Below are positions 44,571 through 54,942 of a stretch of 64,000 nt of DNA, piece after piece. The notes below the pieces were generated by a model that saw nothing but the letters and a program-made list of their open reading frames with translations, was not told the origin of the DNA and did no database searches. The number at the start of each line of letters is the position of its first letter. Position 1 is the first letter of the stretch. The DNA is from Capra hircus (taxonomy: Eukaryota; Chordata; Mammalia; Artiodactyla; Bovidae). The position numbers and the translations under genes were made by a program. The stretch spans positions 24,278,001 through 24,342,000 of the forward strand of contig NC_030836.1 in NCBI RefSeq assembly GCF_001704415.2, read 5' to 3'.

Positions 44571-44782
44571 CGGCACACCACAAATAGAGAGCCATTCTTC
44601 CTCGCCATAACTAGAGAAAACCCATGTGCAGCAGCAAAGACCCAGAGCAGCCAAGAATAAAAATTTTAAAAATCAAAACAAGAATTTTATGGTATTTGAC
44701 TTAGGCCTCAATAAAGAAGAAAAAAGAAAAACCAAAAATTCCAGCCATCATAGCTATAGTTTAATAATTGTGTAACGACTTT

Positions 44783-45037
44783 AAATTTTTTATTTATTTT
44801 TGGCCGTGCTGGGTCTTTGCTACCGCAAGGGTTTTCTCTAGTTGCGGTGTGAGGGCTTCTCATGGCAGTGGCTTCTCTTGTTGCAGAGCACAGGCTCCGG
44901 GCATGCAGGCTTCAGCAGCTGTGCTGTATGGGTTCAGCTACTCCACAGAATGTGAGATCTTCCCGGATCAGGGACTGAACGTGTATCTCCTGCACTGGCA
45001 GGCGGATTCTTTCCCACTGAGCCACCAGGAGAACCCC
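44783..45037 (-). mobile_element. CHR-family SINE, reverse orientation
   Basis: TTTATTTATTTTTGGCCGTGCTGGGTCTTTGC, GTTTTCTCTAGTTGCGGTG, CTCTTGTTGCAGAGCACAGG, CCTGCACTGGCAGGCGGATTC and GCCACCAGGAGAACCC. The target duplication is GTGTAACGACTTT (44,770-44,782) and GTGTAATGACTTT (45,038-45,050), one mismatch. Confidence 0.94.
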
Positions 45038-45067
45038 GTGTAATGACTTTTTGATTCTTGGTTCTCA

Positions 45068-45180
45068 CACTAGATAGAAAGCTCTTTGGGAAGGGACTAT
45101 TTTATTTTGTTCAAATCTATATTCCACGTCCTAACACATACTAAGCGCTTAACAAGTATTGTTTTTGTTGAATGAAATCC
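45068..45180 (+). mobile_element. L2 LINE 3' end
   Basis: CTAGATAGAAAGCTCTTTGGGAAGGGACTATTTT, CCACGTCCTAACACATACTAAGCGCTTAACAAGTATTG and TTGTTGAATGAAATCC. Confidence 0.7.
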
Positions 45181-45315
45181 AAAAGACACAGTCATAGGGT
45201 GAAGTTTAGCAAAAACGTTTTGGGAGGAAACCAATTACAGGTTTTCCTTCCTCTGAAACGTCAGAAAATTTGACATCTAAGTCATATGGCAATTAAACTG
45301 TCTACCTGCCAGTCA

Positions 45316-45509
45316 GGGGCTTCCCAGCACTAGTGGTAAAGAATCTGCCTGCCAATGTAGGAGATGTGGGTTCATTCCCTGGGTCAGGAAGATCCCCTGG
45401 TGGAGGAAGTGGCAACCACTCCAGTTTCCTTGCCTGGAAAATTCCATGGACAGAAGAGCTTGATGGGCTAAAGTCCATGGTGCCACAAAGGTTCAGACAT
45501 AACTGAGCA
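45316..45509 (+). mobile_element. Bov-tA SINE
   Basis: GGGGCTTCCCAGCACTAGTGG, GGTCAGGAAGATCCCCTGG, TCCTTGCCTGGAAAATTCC, AAAGTCCATGGTGCCACAAAGG. The target duplication is CCTGCCAGTCA (45,305-45,315) and CCTGTCAGTCA (45,510-45,520). A short TCCA-type repeat follows. Confidence 0.93.
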
Positions 45510-45520
45510 CCTGTCAGTCA

Positions 45521-47289
45521 ACCCATCTGTCCATCCATCCACCCACTCACCCAGTAGATACAGTCACCCAGGATCCATGCACATGGTGAGCTCCATGCGC
45601 ATCCTACAGCTAGCATAAGGAGGAAAGAAAGGACCTACAGCAAAATGCGGTAACTCTGCCAGAGGCTAGACTTTCTAGATCAAATGTCCTTTCAAGGAGA
45701 TTTCAGCGGAAGCTGTTCAAAACACAATCTACTGCACCATTAAGCAAGGCAGTTAATTTCGATTTTAGCAAAGCCCGCTCAGCCATAGAGATAAACAAAA
45801 ATTTTTCAACTGGGGAGATCTTGTCAAAGGACAAACAAACTAATTAAAGCATGCATTTCCCTGCTGGATTTTTTTTACTGCTGGTGAAACAACACACACG
45901 GTTGGGCAATTACACGTACCTGGATATGTAGATGGAGGCCCACACATATACAGCCCTGGCTTTCTGTGAAGGCCAAGAGCAGAGGTTGGTGAGATTCCAG
46001 AGCTGGATTGCTGAGATGTGCTGCAGCCTCCAGCCTGGTATTGCCAGGCACAAGGTGTCAAAAACTGACCGCTGATGAAGGTGGGGGGCCTTGGAGAGAT
46101 GTGACTGTGTGACTGGCTAGGCTAACTTAGCTTGTCAACTGCTACTGGGAATTCTGATTTTGTTTAGGCAGAGAGATGGGGTGGTGGTGGAGGAGTCAAG
46201 GATAAATCAGGATTCTCTGCCTTCCCAAATGGACCAAAGACTGAAAGCCAGAGTTGAATGCTACCAGTGTGATATGATCCAGTTTCCTTACAAATCTATT
46301 CCATTCGTTTTATGCATGTACGTATGTGTGTGTGAGAGAAAGAGAGGCGGGGGGAGGGAGGACTCAGGAGAAGTGGTTAAGGAAAAGAGGGAATTTACCT
46401 CTTCCTCCTTAGGTTTGTAAAAATGTATTAAATCATAATTTTAAAAATAATATTCAAAATAAATTTTATGTCCTCTCACTGCAAGATAGTACAGCGCTAT
46501 CACTTTAGCCTCACACTCAAGAACTTAAATTTCTTATTTCTATAATTATTATTCCACCAAATACAGTATAAAAAGCCCCAAATATACCTTTAAATAACTC
46601 TTCTGGTCTCAATGAAAAATACACATACTTTGGTTCAACCCAAATTTCATAGGAATTGGCTACTGAATATATTAATATAGATGTCCATCAGTTCAGTTTA
46701 AGGACGCATAATTTAGAGATGACGCAGTCATTGGTGTGTTGCACTAGCCCTTGAGCAGAAGGGTGGAAAGGTTTGTAGTCCTGAAGGCTCAGGAGGCTGG
46801 GTGGGATGGCTGGGTCCCATCTTGCGACCTTTATCAGAGGCTTGCATTGGGTGGAGACGCAACGAGTTGCCTGAGGTTACAAGGAAGGGAACCAGCTGAT
46901 CTAGGGACCAAATCCCTGAGCATCAGGGCCACACTTTCCTTCTCCTTGGGGAAACAAATCATTAGTGCTGGAGCCTAATGAGGTGCTGGTAACATCCTAA
47001 TGTTTGCTTGCTGGGGTCCTGGCTAAGCACCTGCACAATTGCAACACTATCCTCCACCTTCCTTTGCTTCCCCAGAGGTCCCTGGATGGAGAGCAGGAGC
47101 CTCTGTTAAAGAGCCAGGGTGTCTGTGGGTGTTTTTCTTGCTTTTCAAGGCTGGGGTGGCTCATGAACATCAGAGCTAGGAGCATGGCTGCATCATCAGT
47201 GAGTCTGGGGTTCAGTCTCCCCGCCTCATGCTAGCTAGGGGCCCTTCTGTGCATCGCTGATAGCAAGTACCAAGGGTTACTGATGCTGG
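45521..47289. other. NAV2 upstream intron
   Basis: Mostly unique, AT-rich after 46,430. Holds the speculative 44-bp cassette at 45,920-45,963 (listed separately) and a GA-rich stretch near 46,330-46,395. Confidence 0.45.
45920..45963 (-). other. Possible cassette exon of NAV2 (speculative)
   Basis: On the minus strand, CTCTGCTCTTGGCCTTCACAG (acceptor-like) precedes a 44-bp segment AAAGCCAGGG...CATATCCAG, followed by GTACGTG (donor-like). It lies 3.7 kb upstream of the recognised NAV2 exon. If it were spliced between a preceding exon ending in phase 2 and the 42,124-42,246 exon, the 44 bp would shift frame and create a TGA three codons into the next exon. It would therefore act as a poison exon. 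Splice-like pairs arise by chance in introns, so this is weak evidence. Confidence 0.15.
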
Positions 47290-47415
47290 CCGGATGCTGT
47301 GCCAAGTGACTCACAGAAATCCTGATATCTTCAAAAGAGTCTTATCAAGTGTTACTTTTATCTCTATTTTTTAGATGAAGGCAATGAAACAGGTCAAGAT
47401 CACTGTGCAGGTAGA
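47290..47415 (-). mobile_element. MIR SINE, reverse orientation
   Basis: GATGCTGTGCCAAGTGACTCACAG, AATCCTGATATCTTC, TTTTAGATGAAGGCAATGAAACAGG. It abuts a second MIR in the opposite orientation. Confidence 0.6.
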
Positions 47416-47419
47416 TGGG

Positions 47420-47560
47420 TTCGAATCCCAGCTTTGTCACTTTTGGAGGCGGGTAATTTCTCCAAGTTTCAGCTTCCTCATCTGCAGGATAGTTGAAACT
47501 ACGGATGAATCTCATAGGGCCATGGTAGGTTGACTGAGACATTATAATGCCCAGGGTCTG
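47420..47560 (+). mobile_element. MIR SINE
   Basis: TGGGTTCGAATCCCAGCTTTGTCAC keeps the MIR tRNA-derived B-box. TTCAGCTTCCTCATCTGCAGGATAG follows. Confidence 0.75.
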
Positions 47561-47578
47561 CTACCTCAGGAGCCCTTT

Positions 47579-47872
47579 AGGAGATCAACCCTGAATATCC
47601 ATTGGAAGGACTGATGCTGAAGCTAAAACTCTGAAACTTTGACCACCTGATGCAAAGAACCAACTCACTGAAAAAGACCCTGATGCTGGGAAGGAGGGAA
47701 GGCAGGGGGAGAAGGGGGCGACAAAGGATGAGATGATTGGATGCCATCACTGACTCAATGGACATGAGTTTGAGCAAACTCCAGGAGACGGTGAAGGACA
47801 GGGAAGCCTGGTGTGCTGCAGTTCATGGGGTGGCAAAGAGCCAGACATGACTTAGCGACTGAACAACAACTG
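47579..47872 (+). mobile_element. BovB LINE 3' end, 5'-truncated
   Basis: AGGAGATCAACCCTGAATATCC, GGACTGATGCTGAAGC, AAAGACCCTGATGCTGGGAAGG, ATGAGATGATTGGATGCCATCACTGAC, TGCAGTTCATGGGGTGGCAAAGAGCC, ending TTAGCGACTGAACAACAAC. Confidence 0.94.
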
Positions 47873-47954
47873 TTACTATCAGCAGCAGTGACGGCCTGTG
47901 TCGCTGAGTAGTGACATTGCAGTCCCTCCTCCCCTTCCAATTCCACAAACATGG

Positions 47955-48430
47955 TGTACCCGGCCCATGCCAGGCTGGGATTACAGAGATCTCACTCCTG
48001 CCCGGCCCTGGCGAAGCTCAAAACTGACAAGGCTCTCACACATGTAAGTAGGCAGCTCTCCTACCCCATGATGAGCGGTGGTAGCTAGACGTACCGTACA
48101 GACAGACGCACAACAGGCTCTGCGCACACAGGGGACGGAGGTCACAGAGGGATGCTGCTTAAGTTGGCCTTTGAAGGGTGCACAGGAGTTTGCCAGTCAA
48201 AGGAGGAGGATCCATCTAGGTACGTAGATGGCAAGTACAAACGCTGGGAGGAAGCTAAGAGGATGGGAAGTAGTTCACTGTTGCCAGAAGAGCAGGAAAA
48301 AAGACAGGAGCTGGGCTGCAAGGGGTCTGGGGCCCAGTCGGGAAGGGCTTGGAGGCCAGGAGGGGCTGAGACCTTTGTCTGGAAGCTGGGTAAGCTATGA
48401 CACTAGGAAGCCCATGAATAACAGGTTCGG
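47955..48430 (-). mobile_element. L2 LINE fragment, reverse orientation (degraded)
   Basis: GGCCCATGCCAGGCTGGGATTACAGAG, AGGTCACAGAGGGATGCTGC, GGAAGGGCTTGGAGGCCAGG and ACCTTTGTCTGGAAGCTGGG are consistent with a reversed L2 body. Family call is moderate. Confidence 0.45.
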
Positions 48431-49989
48431 GCTTTCGTTTGAAAGAGAACATTGAGTTTTCGACGCCTCCATCATTCAACACTCGATTTTTGGTGAGTGA
48501 TGTCTCACTGATATTTCCTCCTGTAGATTTTCCAGATGGTCTGGATCCCATCTGAGGCACCCCAGACCTTCAAGGAATGATCAGACTTTCAGAGTAAACC
48601 TCACCATCCCTCAAACTAAAGGAGACCTGTGACGGCAACATGCCTAGGACAAGGAACTTTATCAACAGAATAGGTGCATCCTGAGTAACTGACGGGAGCT
48701 ATGAAAAAAGCTCTGGAATCTCATAGGAGCTGTCAGAACAAATACGCTAGATTCTGAGTCCAGCGTTGTTGACAGATCTCGTCTCCTTGAAATGTGCGTA
48801 GTGAGGCACCAAGGTCGAACAACTGAAACTGGCGTGAGTCACCTTCAGAAGGGGGGACAGAGGACCCCTCGATCCTGAAGTTCCCAACATGGAGCATAAG
48901 GAACACATAGGGGGCTCTCAATAATCACAAAGGAAACCACTTTTTCTCAAGAATTGGGGGAGGTAAGAGAAGGGAAGGGAAAGCAATTTGTACATTGACA
49001 GAGTCCAGTGTATTCCTATTAGAGCACAACATAAAAAAAATGAAAAACTCTCAGATGCAAAAAATGAAAGCAATACAAACAGAAAAAAAAAATCAAGCCT
49101 AAGTGATTACTTTTCTTCAAAGACATGGCAGCATGTCTGTGTTTTTTGGGCACACTTTTGGTTTAAATGTGAACATAGCAAAGAAAAATGGAATAGAAGA
49201 ATTGCATACATAAAAGCTATTCCTGCCAACATCAATATAAATGTATGCACACATATATCAACACATACTTTGTTGTATAAGGTTAAAAAAAAATGATGTG
49301 GGCTGCTGAAAAGTCCTTGCATTTGAGTTTTGGCAGCAGCCAAGTCCTCAAACAACAAATGCTTTCACAGTGCTCTTCACTCCATGACAAAAGGCCTGAC
49401 ATTTATATTTGAAGTTTATTAGGATGTAAATTGAGTTTCTAGACAAACCTGTAAAAGGATCCCTTTAGTTTAGAACCTCTTAGAAGTGTGATGAATACAC
49501 TCCACTCTGGGTCACAGAAGGACAAACCAACAAGTGAGTCTCACAAAGCTGCCCGAATCCTTTTGAAGAAAGTCGATCTTAGTGACAGAAAACAATCTGC
49601 TATGTTTAGCTTAAGCGGAGAAGACACATTTGAAATGCAAAAATATGGTTGGGGGAAAAAAACAGATTTTTTAATTTTTCAGTGTTCTTTTTGGGAGACT
49701 CATGAGAGTTCAGTTTTCCTCTTAAGCAAAATAAGAAGAAGACTGGAGCACTAAAATTTAGGCACTTAAAATTTTACTATGGGAACCACTTTGCCCTCAG
49801 TTTGTAGGCATAAAAGCTGAGACAAATATCACACATTTCATTTACCAAGCCACCCCCCGCTGCCTCCACCTTCAATGACAAGAAACATATCACAGAGCAA
49901 TTCTCAGATCTTACCCACTACACAGCTTTAACACAAAAACCAAATAAAGGTGAATCCTAATCAAAGAACATGGTGCTGCTGCTTCTCAA
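48431..49989. other. NAV2 upstream intron, no feature recognised
   Basis: Mostly unique. A-rich stretches occur near 49,030-49,100. The 102-codon and 88-codon plus frames at 48,988 and 49,488 have no recognisable family. Confidence 0.4.
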
Positions 49990-50026
49990 TTGTATGTGTG
50001 TGTGTGTGTGTGTGAGTGAGTGAGTG
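49990..50026. repeat. (TG)n(AGTG)n microsatellite at a SINE tail
   Basis: About ten TG dinucleotides followed by GAGTGAGTGAGTG sit directly at the reversed 3' end of a Bov-tA, where the tail would be. SINE tails commonly seed microsatellites. Confidence 0.9.
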
Positions 50027-50226
50027 TTAGCTGCTCAGCTGTATCTGACTCTTTGCGACCCCATAGACTGTAGCCCTCCAGGCTTCTCTGTTCATGGAAT
50101 TTTCCAGGCAAGAATACTGGAGTGGGTTGCCATTCCCTTCTCCAGGGGCTCTTCCTGACCCAGGTATCAAACCCAGGTCTCTGGCATTGCAGGCAGATCC
50201 TTTAGCCTGAACCACCAGGGAAGCCC
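50027..50226 (-). mobile_element. Bov-tA SINE, reverse orientation
   Basis: GCTGCTCAGCTGTATCTGACTCTTTGCGACCCC, AAGAATACTGGAGTGGGTTGCCATTCCC, CTCTTCCTGACCCAGGTATCAAACCCAGG, GAACCACCAGGGAAGCCC. The 146-codon minus frame from 50,467 runs through it. Confidence 0.95.
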
Positions 50227-51229
50227 TATCATGGATCATTCCAAACTGACATGCAATGAAACAGAACCCACGGCAGCCTCTGGAGAGAAAGTCTAAGGTT
50301 CGAGTGTCTTTCTTGGTTAGGTTTCCCTGCAATAATAAGACTTGATGCATAAATAATCCAGATAGGCAACATGAATAATCAAGAAACATGTCTATGGTGT
50401 TCACGTCTTCTGGGGAACTCCTCCAACAATCCTGCCGGCAGAGGGAGAGGGAGAGGTGCAGATCCACAGGGCCACTGTCCTACCTGGTTGCCCAGCGCAG
50501 GCATGGGGCACCGCCGCCCACTGTGCTCCAGGACGGCTGCTTCTCCAGGAAACCCCCAAGCTGGTATCTTGCACTTTTAAGGAGGATATGAGACTTCAGT
50601 TTTCCTCTCTAGCAGAATCTGCCATTATTTCGCTCACTCCTAGAGCACCCACCTTGGCTCAGAGCACAGAACAGGGCCATGGCAGATAGATGTCACTTTC
50701 ACTGCAGGAAAGTTCCTTCAACAGCCAGCAGCCACGACCTGGAGCATCCACAGCTCCAGGGGCACCCGGCTCCTTCCATGGCTCATCTGCATCTCACTCC
50801 ATCTTACCGAGTCAGTCCTGGCTGTGAAGTGAGCCAAAAGTCCAGGCTCAATTCTCTGACCCTGGTGCAGCAGGAAAGCAAGCCTGTGACAGAAGTGAGC
50901 CGGCCTCGGGAGGTCTGAAGCCTATGCTGGCTACTTAGTCACCAGAGCACATCTCTCTGGGGAGTGCTGCAAAGATGTTGCTAAGCTAGTCAGACAAGAG
51001 CTCAATCCTGGCAGGCCACAGGGACAGAGGTAAGAGCAGGAAAAGGCAGGCCTGAGGGAAGGACGAGTCAGAGAGTCCCAGGGGGCCCCGTTAAGTGTCA
51101 CTTGGGGAAAGTGATGTCATAGTCTTTATTTCCAAAAGACAGGTGCTGTGAAGCTGCTTGAAGAGAGAAGGTACGCTGTGGGAGTCGTGTCTCCAACACC
51201 AACACCTGCCTCACCCACTACCCACCACT
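50227..51229. other. NAV2 upstream intron, no feature recognised
   Basis: No exon supported. About 50,400-50,540 has a small cluster of CpGs. Confidence 0.4.
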
Positions 51230-51350
51230 GAACCAGCAGCTTCAGCATCACTTGGCAACTTACTAGAACTGTGGTACCCTAGTCCTCCTGAATCAGACTC
51301 TGCCGTTCAACAAGCACCCTAGGAGGTTCTAATGTGCATGAAAGAATGGA
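51230..51350. mobile_element. MER5-like hAT (Charlie) DNA transposon remnant
   Basis: AACCAGCAGCTTCAGCATCACTTGGCAACTTACTAGAAC, TGAATCAGACTCTGCCG and GCACCCTAGGAGGTTCTAATGTGCATG are MER5 landmarks. Confidence 0.7.
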
Positions 51351-51700
51351 AAGCAACGACCTCAGGCAGTGGTCTCCCTAGTGGGGGGCATAAGATGGCC
51401 CACACTGATGAAAACTAAAATGCTCCTGTTTTATTTATTTCTTATCATGTCACTTGTAAATCCTGGGTGTAGGCAGGTATTACAGTATACACAGTATTTC
51501 AGTGAGAAAGCACATACATGTTTAAAAAACAAATACAACGTCTAACAGAGGAACAAGCTATTTTTTGACACAACCAAAAAGTCTAGAGATCATTATCTAA
51601 AGCAGACATTTCTAAATCTTCTTGAGTTGTGGATTCCTTAGAGAAACTGGTGAAAGCCGTGGAGGTCAACCTCACGTATGTACAAAATGAGTATCCAGTT
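51351..51700. mobile_element. Further hAT-like relics
   Basis: AGTGGTCTCCCTAGTGGGGGGC near 51,369 and CATTTCTAAATCTTCTTGAGTTGTGGATTCCTTAGAGAAACTGGTGAAAGCC near 51,607 look like pieces of Charlie-type elements. Exact families are not assigned. Confidence 0.4.
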
Positions 51701-52209
51701 CTAGTTGGTTCACAGATCACCACCCACACCCACCCCAACCTGGCCCCACGTTAGTGGCCCCTTTGCGGAGTTAGAGCAGAAGTGGATCCTGGCTGGGTCT
51801 GTCCCTTCAACATTTATAGTTTGCAAATAGCAAAGTGTTTGCTTGTCTTGGCATTGCTATAACTCACAAGTCACCTTGAATTTTAGCATACGGGCTCGAG
51901 TTTACCACTGCTGTGGGTTTGGGCTTTGCCCCCACCAAACTTCCAGCAGAGGAGAGGCTGAGCAAGTGGTAAAATTCCTGCGTGGTGATGAAACACGCTG
52001 TTATGGTTCTTGCGTCTTCTGCAAAATGCAACGTGGATTTTCACAAGCTTAACGAAATTCCATCTAGCGTTGATTGCCAGAGCATTTTGGTCTAACTTGC
52101 CTAAGGATCTATATATATATTTTTAAGAACCTGTAACTGTACTAATAAAATACACAATCACCCAGAGAGCCCAGGATAACAACAATTAACCCTTATTTAT
52201 CACTCCTAT
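51701..52209. other. NAV2 upstream intron, no feature recognised
   Basis: No exon or repeat recognised apart from a short (TA)n near 52,110. Confidence 0.4.
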
Positions 52210-52219
52210 TGAAATAAAT

Positions 52220-52424
52220 TTTTGTTGTTTAGTTGTTAAGTCATGTCTTTGCAACCCCATGGACTGTAGCCACCAGGCTCCTCTATCCAAGGGATTTCCC
52301 AGGCAAGAATACTGGAGTGGGTTGCCATTTCCTTCTTCAAGGGATCTCTCTGACTCAGGGATCAAACCCATGTCTTTTGCACTGGGAGGCAGATTCTTTA
52401 TAACTGAGCCAGTAGGGAAGCCCA
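52220..52424 (-). mobile_element. Bov-tA SINE, reverse orientation
   Basis: GTTGTTTAGTTGTTAAGTCATGTC, GCAACCCCATGGACTGTAGCC, AAGAATACTGGAGTGGGTTGCCATTTCC, GATTCTTTATAACTGAGCCAGTAGGGAAGCCC. The target duplication is TGAAATAAAT (52,210-52,219) and TGAAATGAAT (52,425-52,434). Confidence 0.94.
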
Positions 52425-52762
52425 CTGAAATGAATACACACACAGACATTTTTCATTACAACCTGTAACTATGCTTGTTTAAAATGGGCGTTGGCAGGGC
52501 AGCCTCCTGAAGAAAGGCTGCATGCTTTGGAAATTTGACAGTCCCCATGTCTGGAATTTGGTCTGGCCTGAATTCTCTTTATTGTGGTTCAACTGTCAGT
52601 GCGAGATTGCAGCAAGTATTTCTAGCACGAGCAGGAAGCTTTTTGTCCACCTACTGAAAGATGAAACACATTCTAGCACACAGGAGACAGCTCTCTAGAC
52701 AAAGCCCCTTTAAGCTCTTTCTTGGAATGAAACAGATGGTGAAAGGAGATTGACTGATATCC

Positions 52763-52890
52763 AGGAATTCTCAAACCTGAGGATATACCCAAATCATCTG
52801 GGGAACCTGAGAAAAATGCAGACTTCAAGGCCCCAGCTTCACAGATGCAGAATGCCATTCGTGGGGCCCAAACCCTGCGTTTTTAAACAG
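52763..52890. mobile_element. MER5-like hAT DNA transposon remnant
   Basis: GGAATTCTCAAACCTGAGGATATACCCAAATCATCTGGGGAACCTGAG, AGGCCCCAGCTTCACAGATGC and GGGGCCCAAACCCTGCG follow the MER5 pattern. Confidence 0.65.
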
Positions 52891-53275
52891 ACCTTATATT
52901 TTAAGAGCATTTTGAGGTTTACAGAGAAATTTCACAGAGGAAAATACAGAGTTCCATCAAACTCCTTCCCCACTACCACCAGTTTCCCCTAACATCTTGT
53001 ATCAATGTGGCACATTTATTAAAACTGATGAACTAATACTGACACATTATTATTTGATACTAATAACTATTTGATACTAACAACTAACATTAATTATTAC
53101 CAATCATATCGATATATTATTAACCAAAGCCCACAGTTTACATTAGGGTTCACTGTGCTCTAAGGGTTCTGACAAATGCATAATGATATGTATCCATCAT
53201 CACCGTCTCATAAAGATAATGTTTTATTGCCTTAAAGATGTCCTGTCTCCCCATCCATCCCTTCCCCCAAACCTG
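52891..53275. mobile_element. L1-derived fragment (old L1M-type 3' UTR)
   Basis: TAAGAGCATTTTGAGGTTTACAGAG, CAGAGTTCCATCAAACTCC, TCAATGTGGCACATTTATTAAAACTGATGAAC, ACAGTTTACATTAGGGTTCACTG and ACAAATGCATAATGATATGTATCC match an old L1 region. An AT-rich expansion (TTTGATACTAATAAC) sits inside. Orientation is not assigned. Confidence 0.6.
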
Positions 53276-53297
53276 TATTTTTAACAGATACGTAAGT

Positions 53298-53365
53298 AAA
53301 TTTCTCTCCCTCCCTCCATCCCTCCTTCTCTCCCTTCCTTCCTCCCATACTTCCTTTCTTTCTCT
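53298..53365. repeat. Pyrimidine-rich (TCCC/TTCC)n low-complexity tract
   Basis: CTCTCCCTCCCTCCATCCCTCC and TCTCCCTTCCTTCC runs; strand-asymmetric pyrimidine sequence. Confidence 0.85.
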
Positions 53366-54219
53366 GTTAAATAATTTTCCTGTAGTCAGGATCAAGCTTT
53401 CGGAAATGCTGCCTTAAATCTGGAGCCCTGGATGGAGGAACTGTGAGCTAGACTGACCTCAGTTTCCCTAAGAGCTCAAGACTCACCGAAACGTGACTAT
53501 AGTGTAACAGTAACTTAAATTTCTAATCCTCACAGGAGCTAGTTTTGGCTCTGTATATTATGGGAGTATGTGCGTGCTAAGTGTACCCGATTCCTGACCC
53601 CTAACGGCCTCTCCATCTCAGATCGATGCCTGATAAGAGTTTTTAGAACGTTATGGCCCTTCTAAAATATTATCACTTGGTTGTGCACTTTCAGGCCTAA
53701 GTCCAACTGTGGAAGCCCAGACTGGGAAGGGACAGGAGAGAACGCAGAGGACCGGGACCATCTGTGGAAGGCTCAGCGGGGGCATCATAACTAGATGCCC
53801 TTACCCTGAAACAGCCTTCTGCTTGGTCAAGAGAACCTGTCTGTCTGTCCTAGGCACTTCTTACGCACTGGGACACACTTGTCAATTTTCTGGCTGCTGC
53901 TACACCTTATCATTCCCATGATTTCCGACATGACTCCCGATCTCTAAAGTTCCCTATGACACAAATTCACTTGTCGCCTTAAGTCGGTAGAATCGTGCCA
54001 GCATTCAGGACTGTGTGTTCCTTTCCCAGATAACTAGAGCTAGTGGCGGTGGGAATCAGACATCCAGAGTCTCTTTCCCTTTTGGTTCCTGGTAGACACC
54101 CCTTGGTAATAACCAGAATTACTATCAAACTGAGGAGAAGCCAGCTGGCCCTTGAATTTCGGTTTATGCAAGTTTCACTTTGTCTTACCTAGACCCACCT
54201 GAAAGAAATGCCCAGCAAT
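53366..54219. other. NAV2 upstream intron, no feature recognised
   Basis: Unique-looking. No exon recognised. Confidence 0.4.
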
Positions 54220-54234
54220 ACTGAGAACAGGAGG

Positions 54235-54428
54235 GGGCTTCCTTAGTGGCTCAGACAGTAAAGAATCTGCCTGCAATGCGGGAGACCTGGGTTTGATCCC
54301 TGGATTGGGAAGATCCCCTGGAGAAGGGAATGGTTACCCACTCTAGTATTCTGGCCTGGAGAATTCCATGGACTGTATAGTCCATGGGGTCGCAAAGAGT
54401 CAGACACAACTGAGCGACTTTCACTTTC
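54235..54428 (+). mobile_element. Bov-tA SINE with a perfect 15-bp target duplication
   Basis: GGGCTTCCTTAGTGGCTCAGAC, GGATTGGGAAGATCCCCTGGAG, GTATTCTGGCCTGGAG, AGTCCATGGGGTCGCAAAGAGTCAG, GAGCGACTTTCACTTTC. ACTGAGAACAGGAGG is repeated exactly at 54,220-54,234 and 54,429-54,443, which marks a clean insertion. Confidence 0.96.
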
Positions 54429-54639
54429 ACTGAGAACAGGAGGACCACCAAGGTGACTAATGTAACTGGGAGGCAAGCTCTTCTGCAGTCTGGGGCATAA
54501 AGCAGGCCTTGGGATATCCCCCAGCCTCAGCAAAGATTTCTGCAAACAGCTGGGGGGACGCAGGAAGCACCGCACGCACTAGAGCCATACGCAGGCTGCT
54601 GTCCTAGAGATGGTCCCGCTTTTGAGCCAGTGTCATTTG

Positions 54640-54890
54640 TTTAATAAACATTTATGCAGCCCCTGCTGAGAGGCCGGAGCTGGCCTGGGTGCTGGAGATA
54701 CAAGAGTCAGAGCCACTCCTTGACCCTGAGGGGCTCGGTGTTTGGGCGGGGGAAACAGACGTGTGAATGTTTACACGGGCTTCAGCAAGAGCCAGACCAG
54801 GGAGCGGGGCCAGAAAAGGCTTCTTAGAGGAAGAAACTTGAGGGATGAGAAGGTATCTGCCAGGAAGCCTTGGGTTGGAGCGAGTAAATT
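54640..54890 (-). mobile_element. L2 LINE 3' end, reverse orientation
   Basis: TTTAATAAACATTTATGCAGCCCCTGCTGAGAGGC, GGGTGCTGGAGATACAAGAG, CTTGACCCTGAGGGGCTC and AAGGCTTCTTAGAGGAAGAAAC. Confidence 0.65.
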
Positions 54891-54942
54891 AGTTCACACA
54901 GACCGACATGTGCCAATACAAGGGATCGAAAATGTGTAGTGG

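Larger units (their letters stand above)
44050..44673 (+). mobile_element. CHR-family SINE interrupted by Bov-tA copies
   Basis: The 5' part (44,050-44,206) has AGGGACTTGTGGTGGTCTAGTGG, CACTTGCCAATGCAGGGGAC and AGAAGCCACCACAG. The 3' part (about 44,574-44,673) has CCATAACTAGAGAAAACCCATG and AAAGACCCAGAGCAGCC with an A-rich tail. The two halves join into one normal CHR element once the Bov-tA block is removed. Confidence 0.88.
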
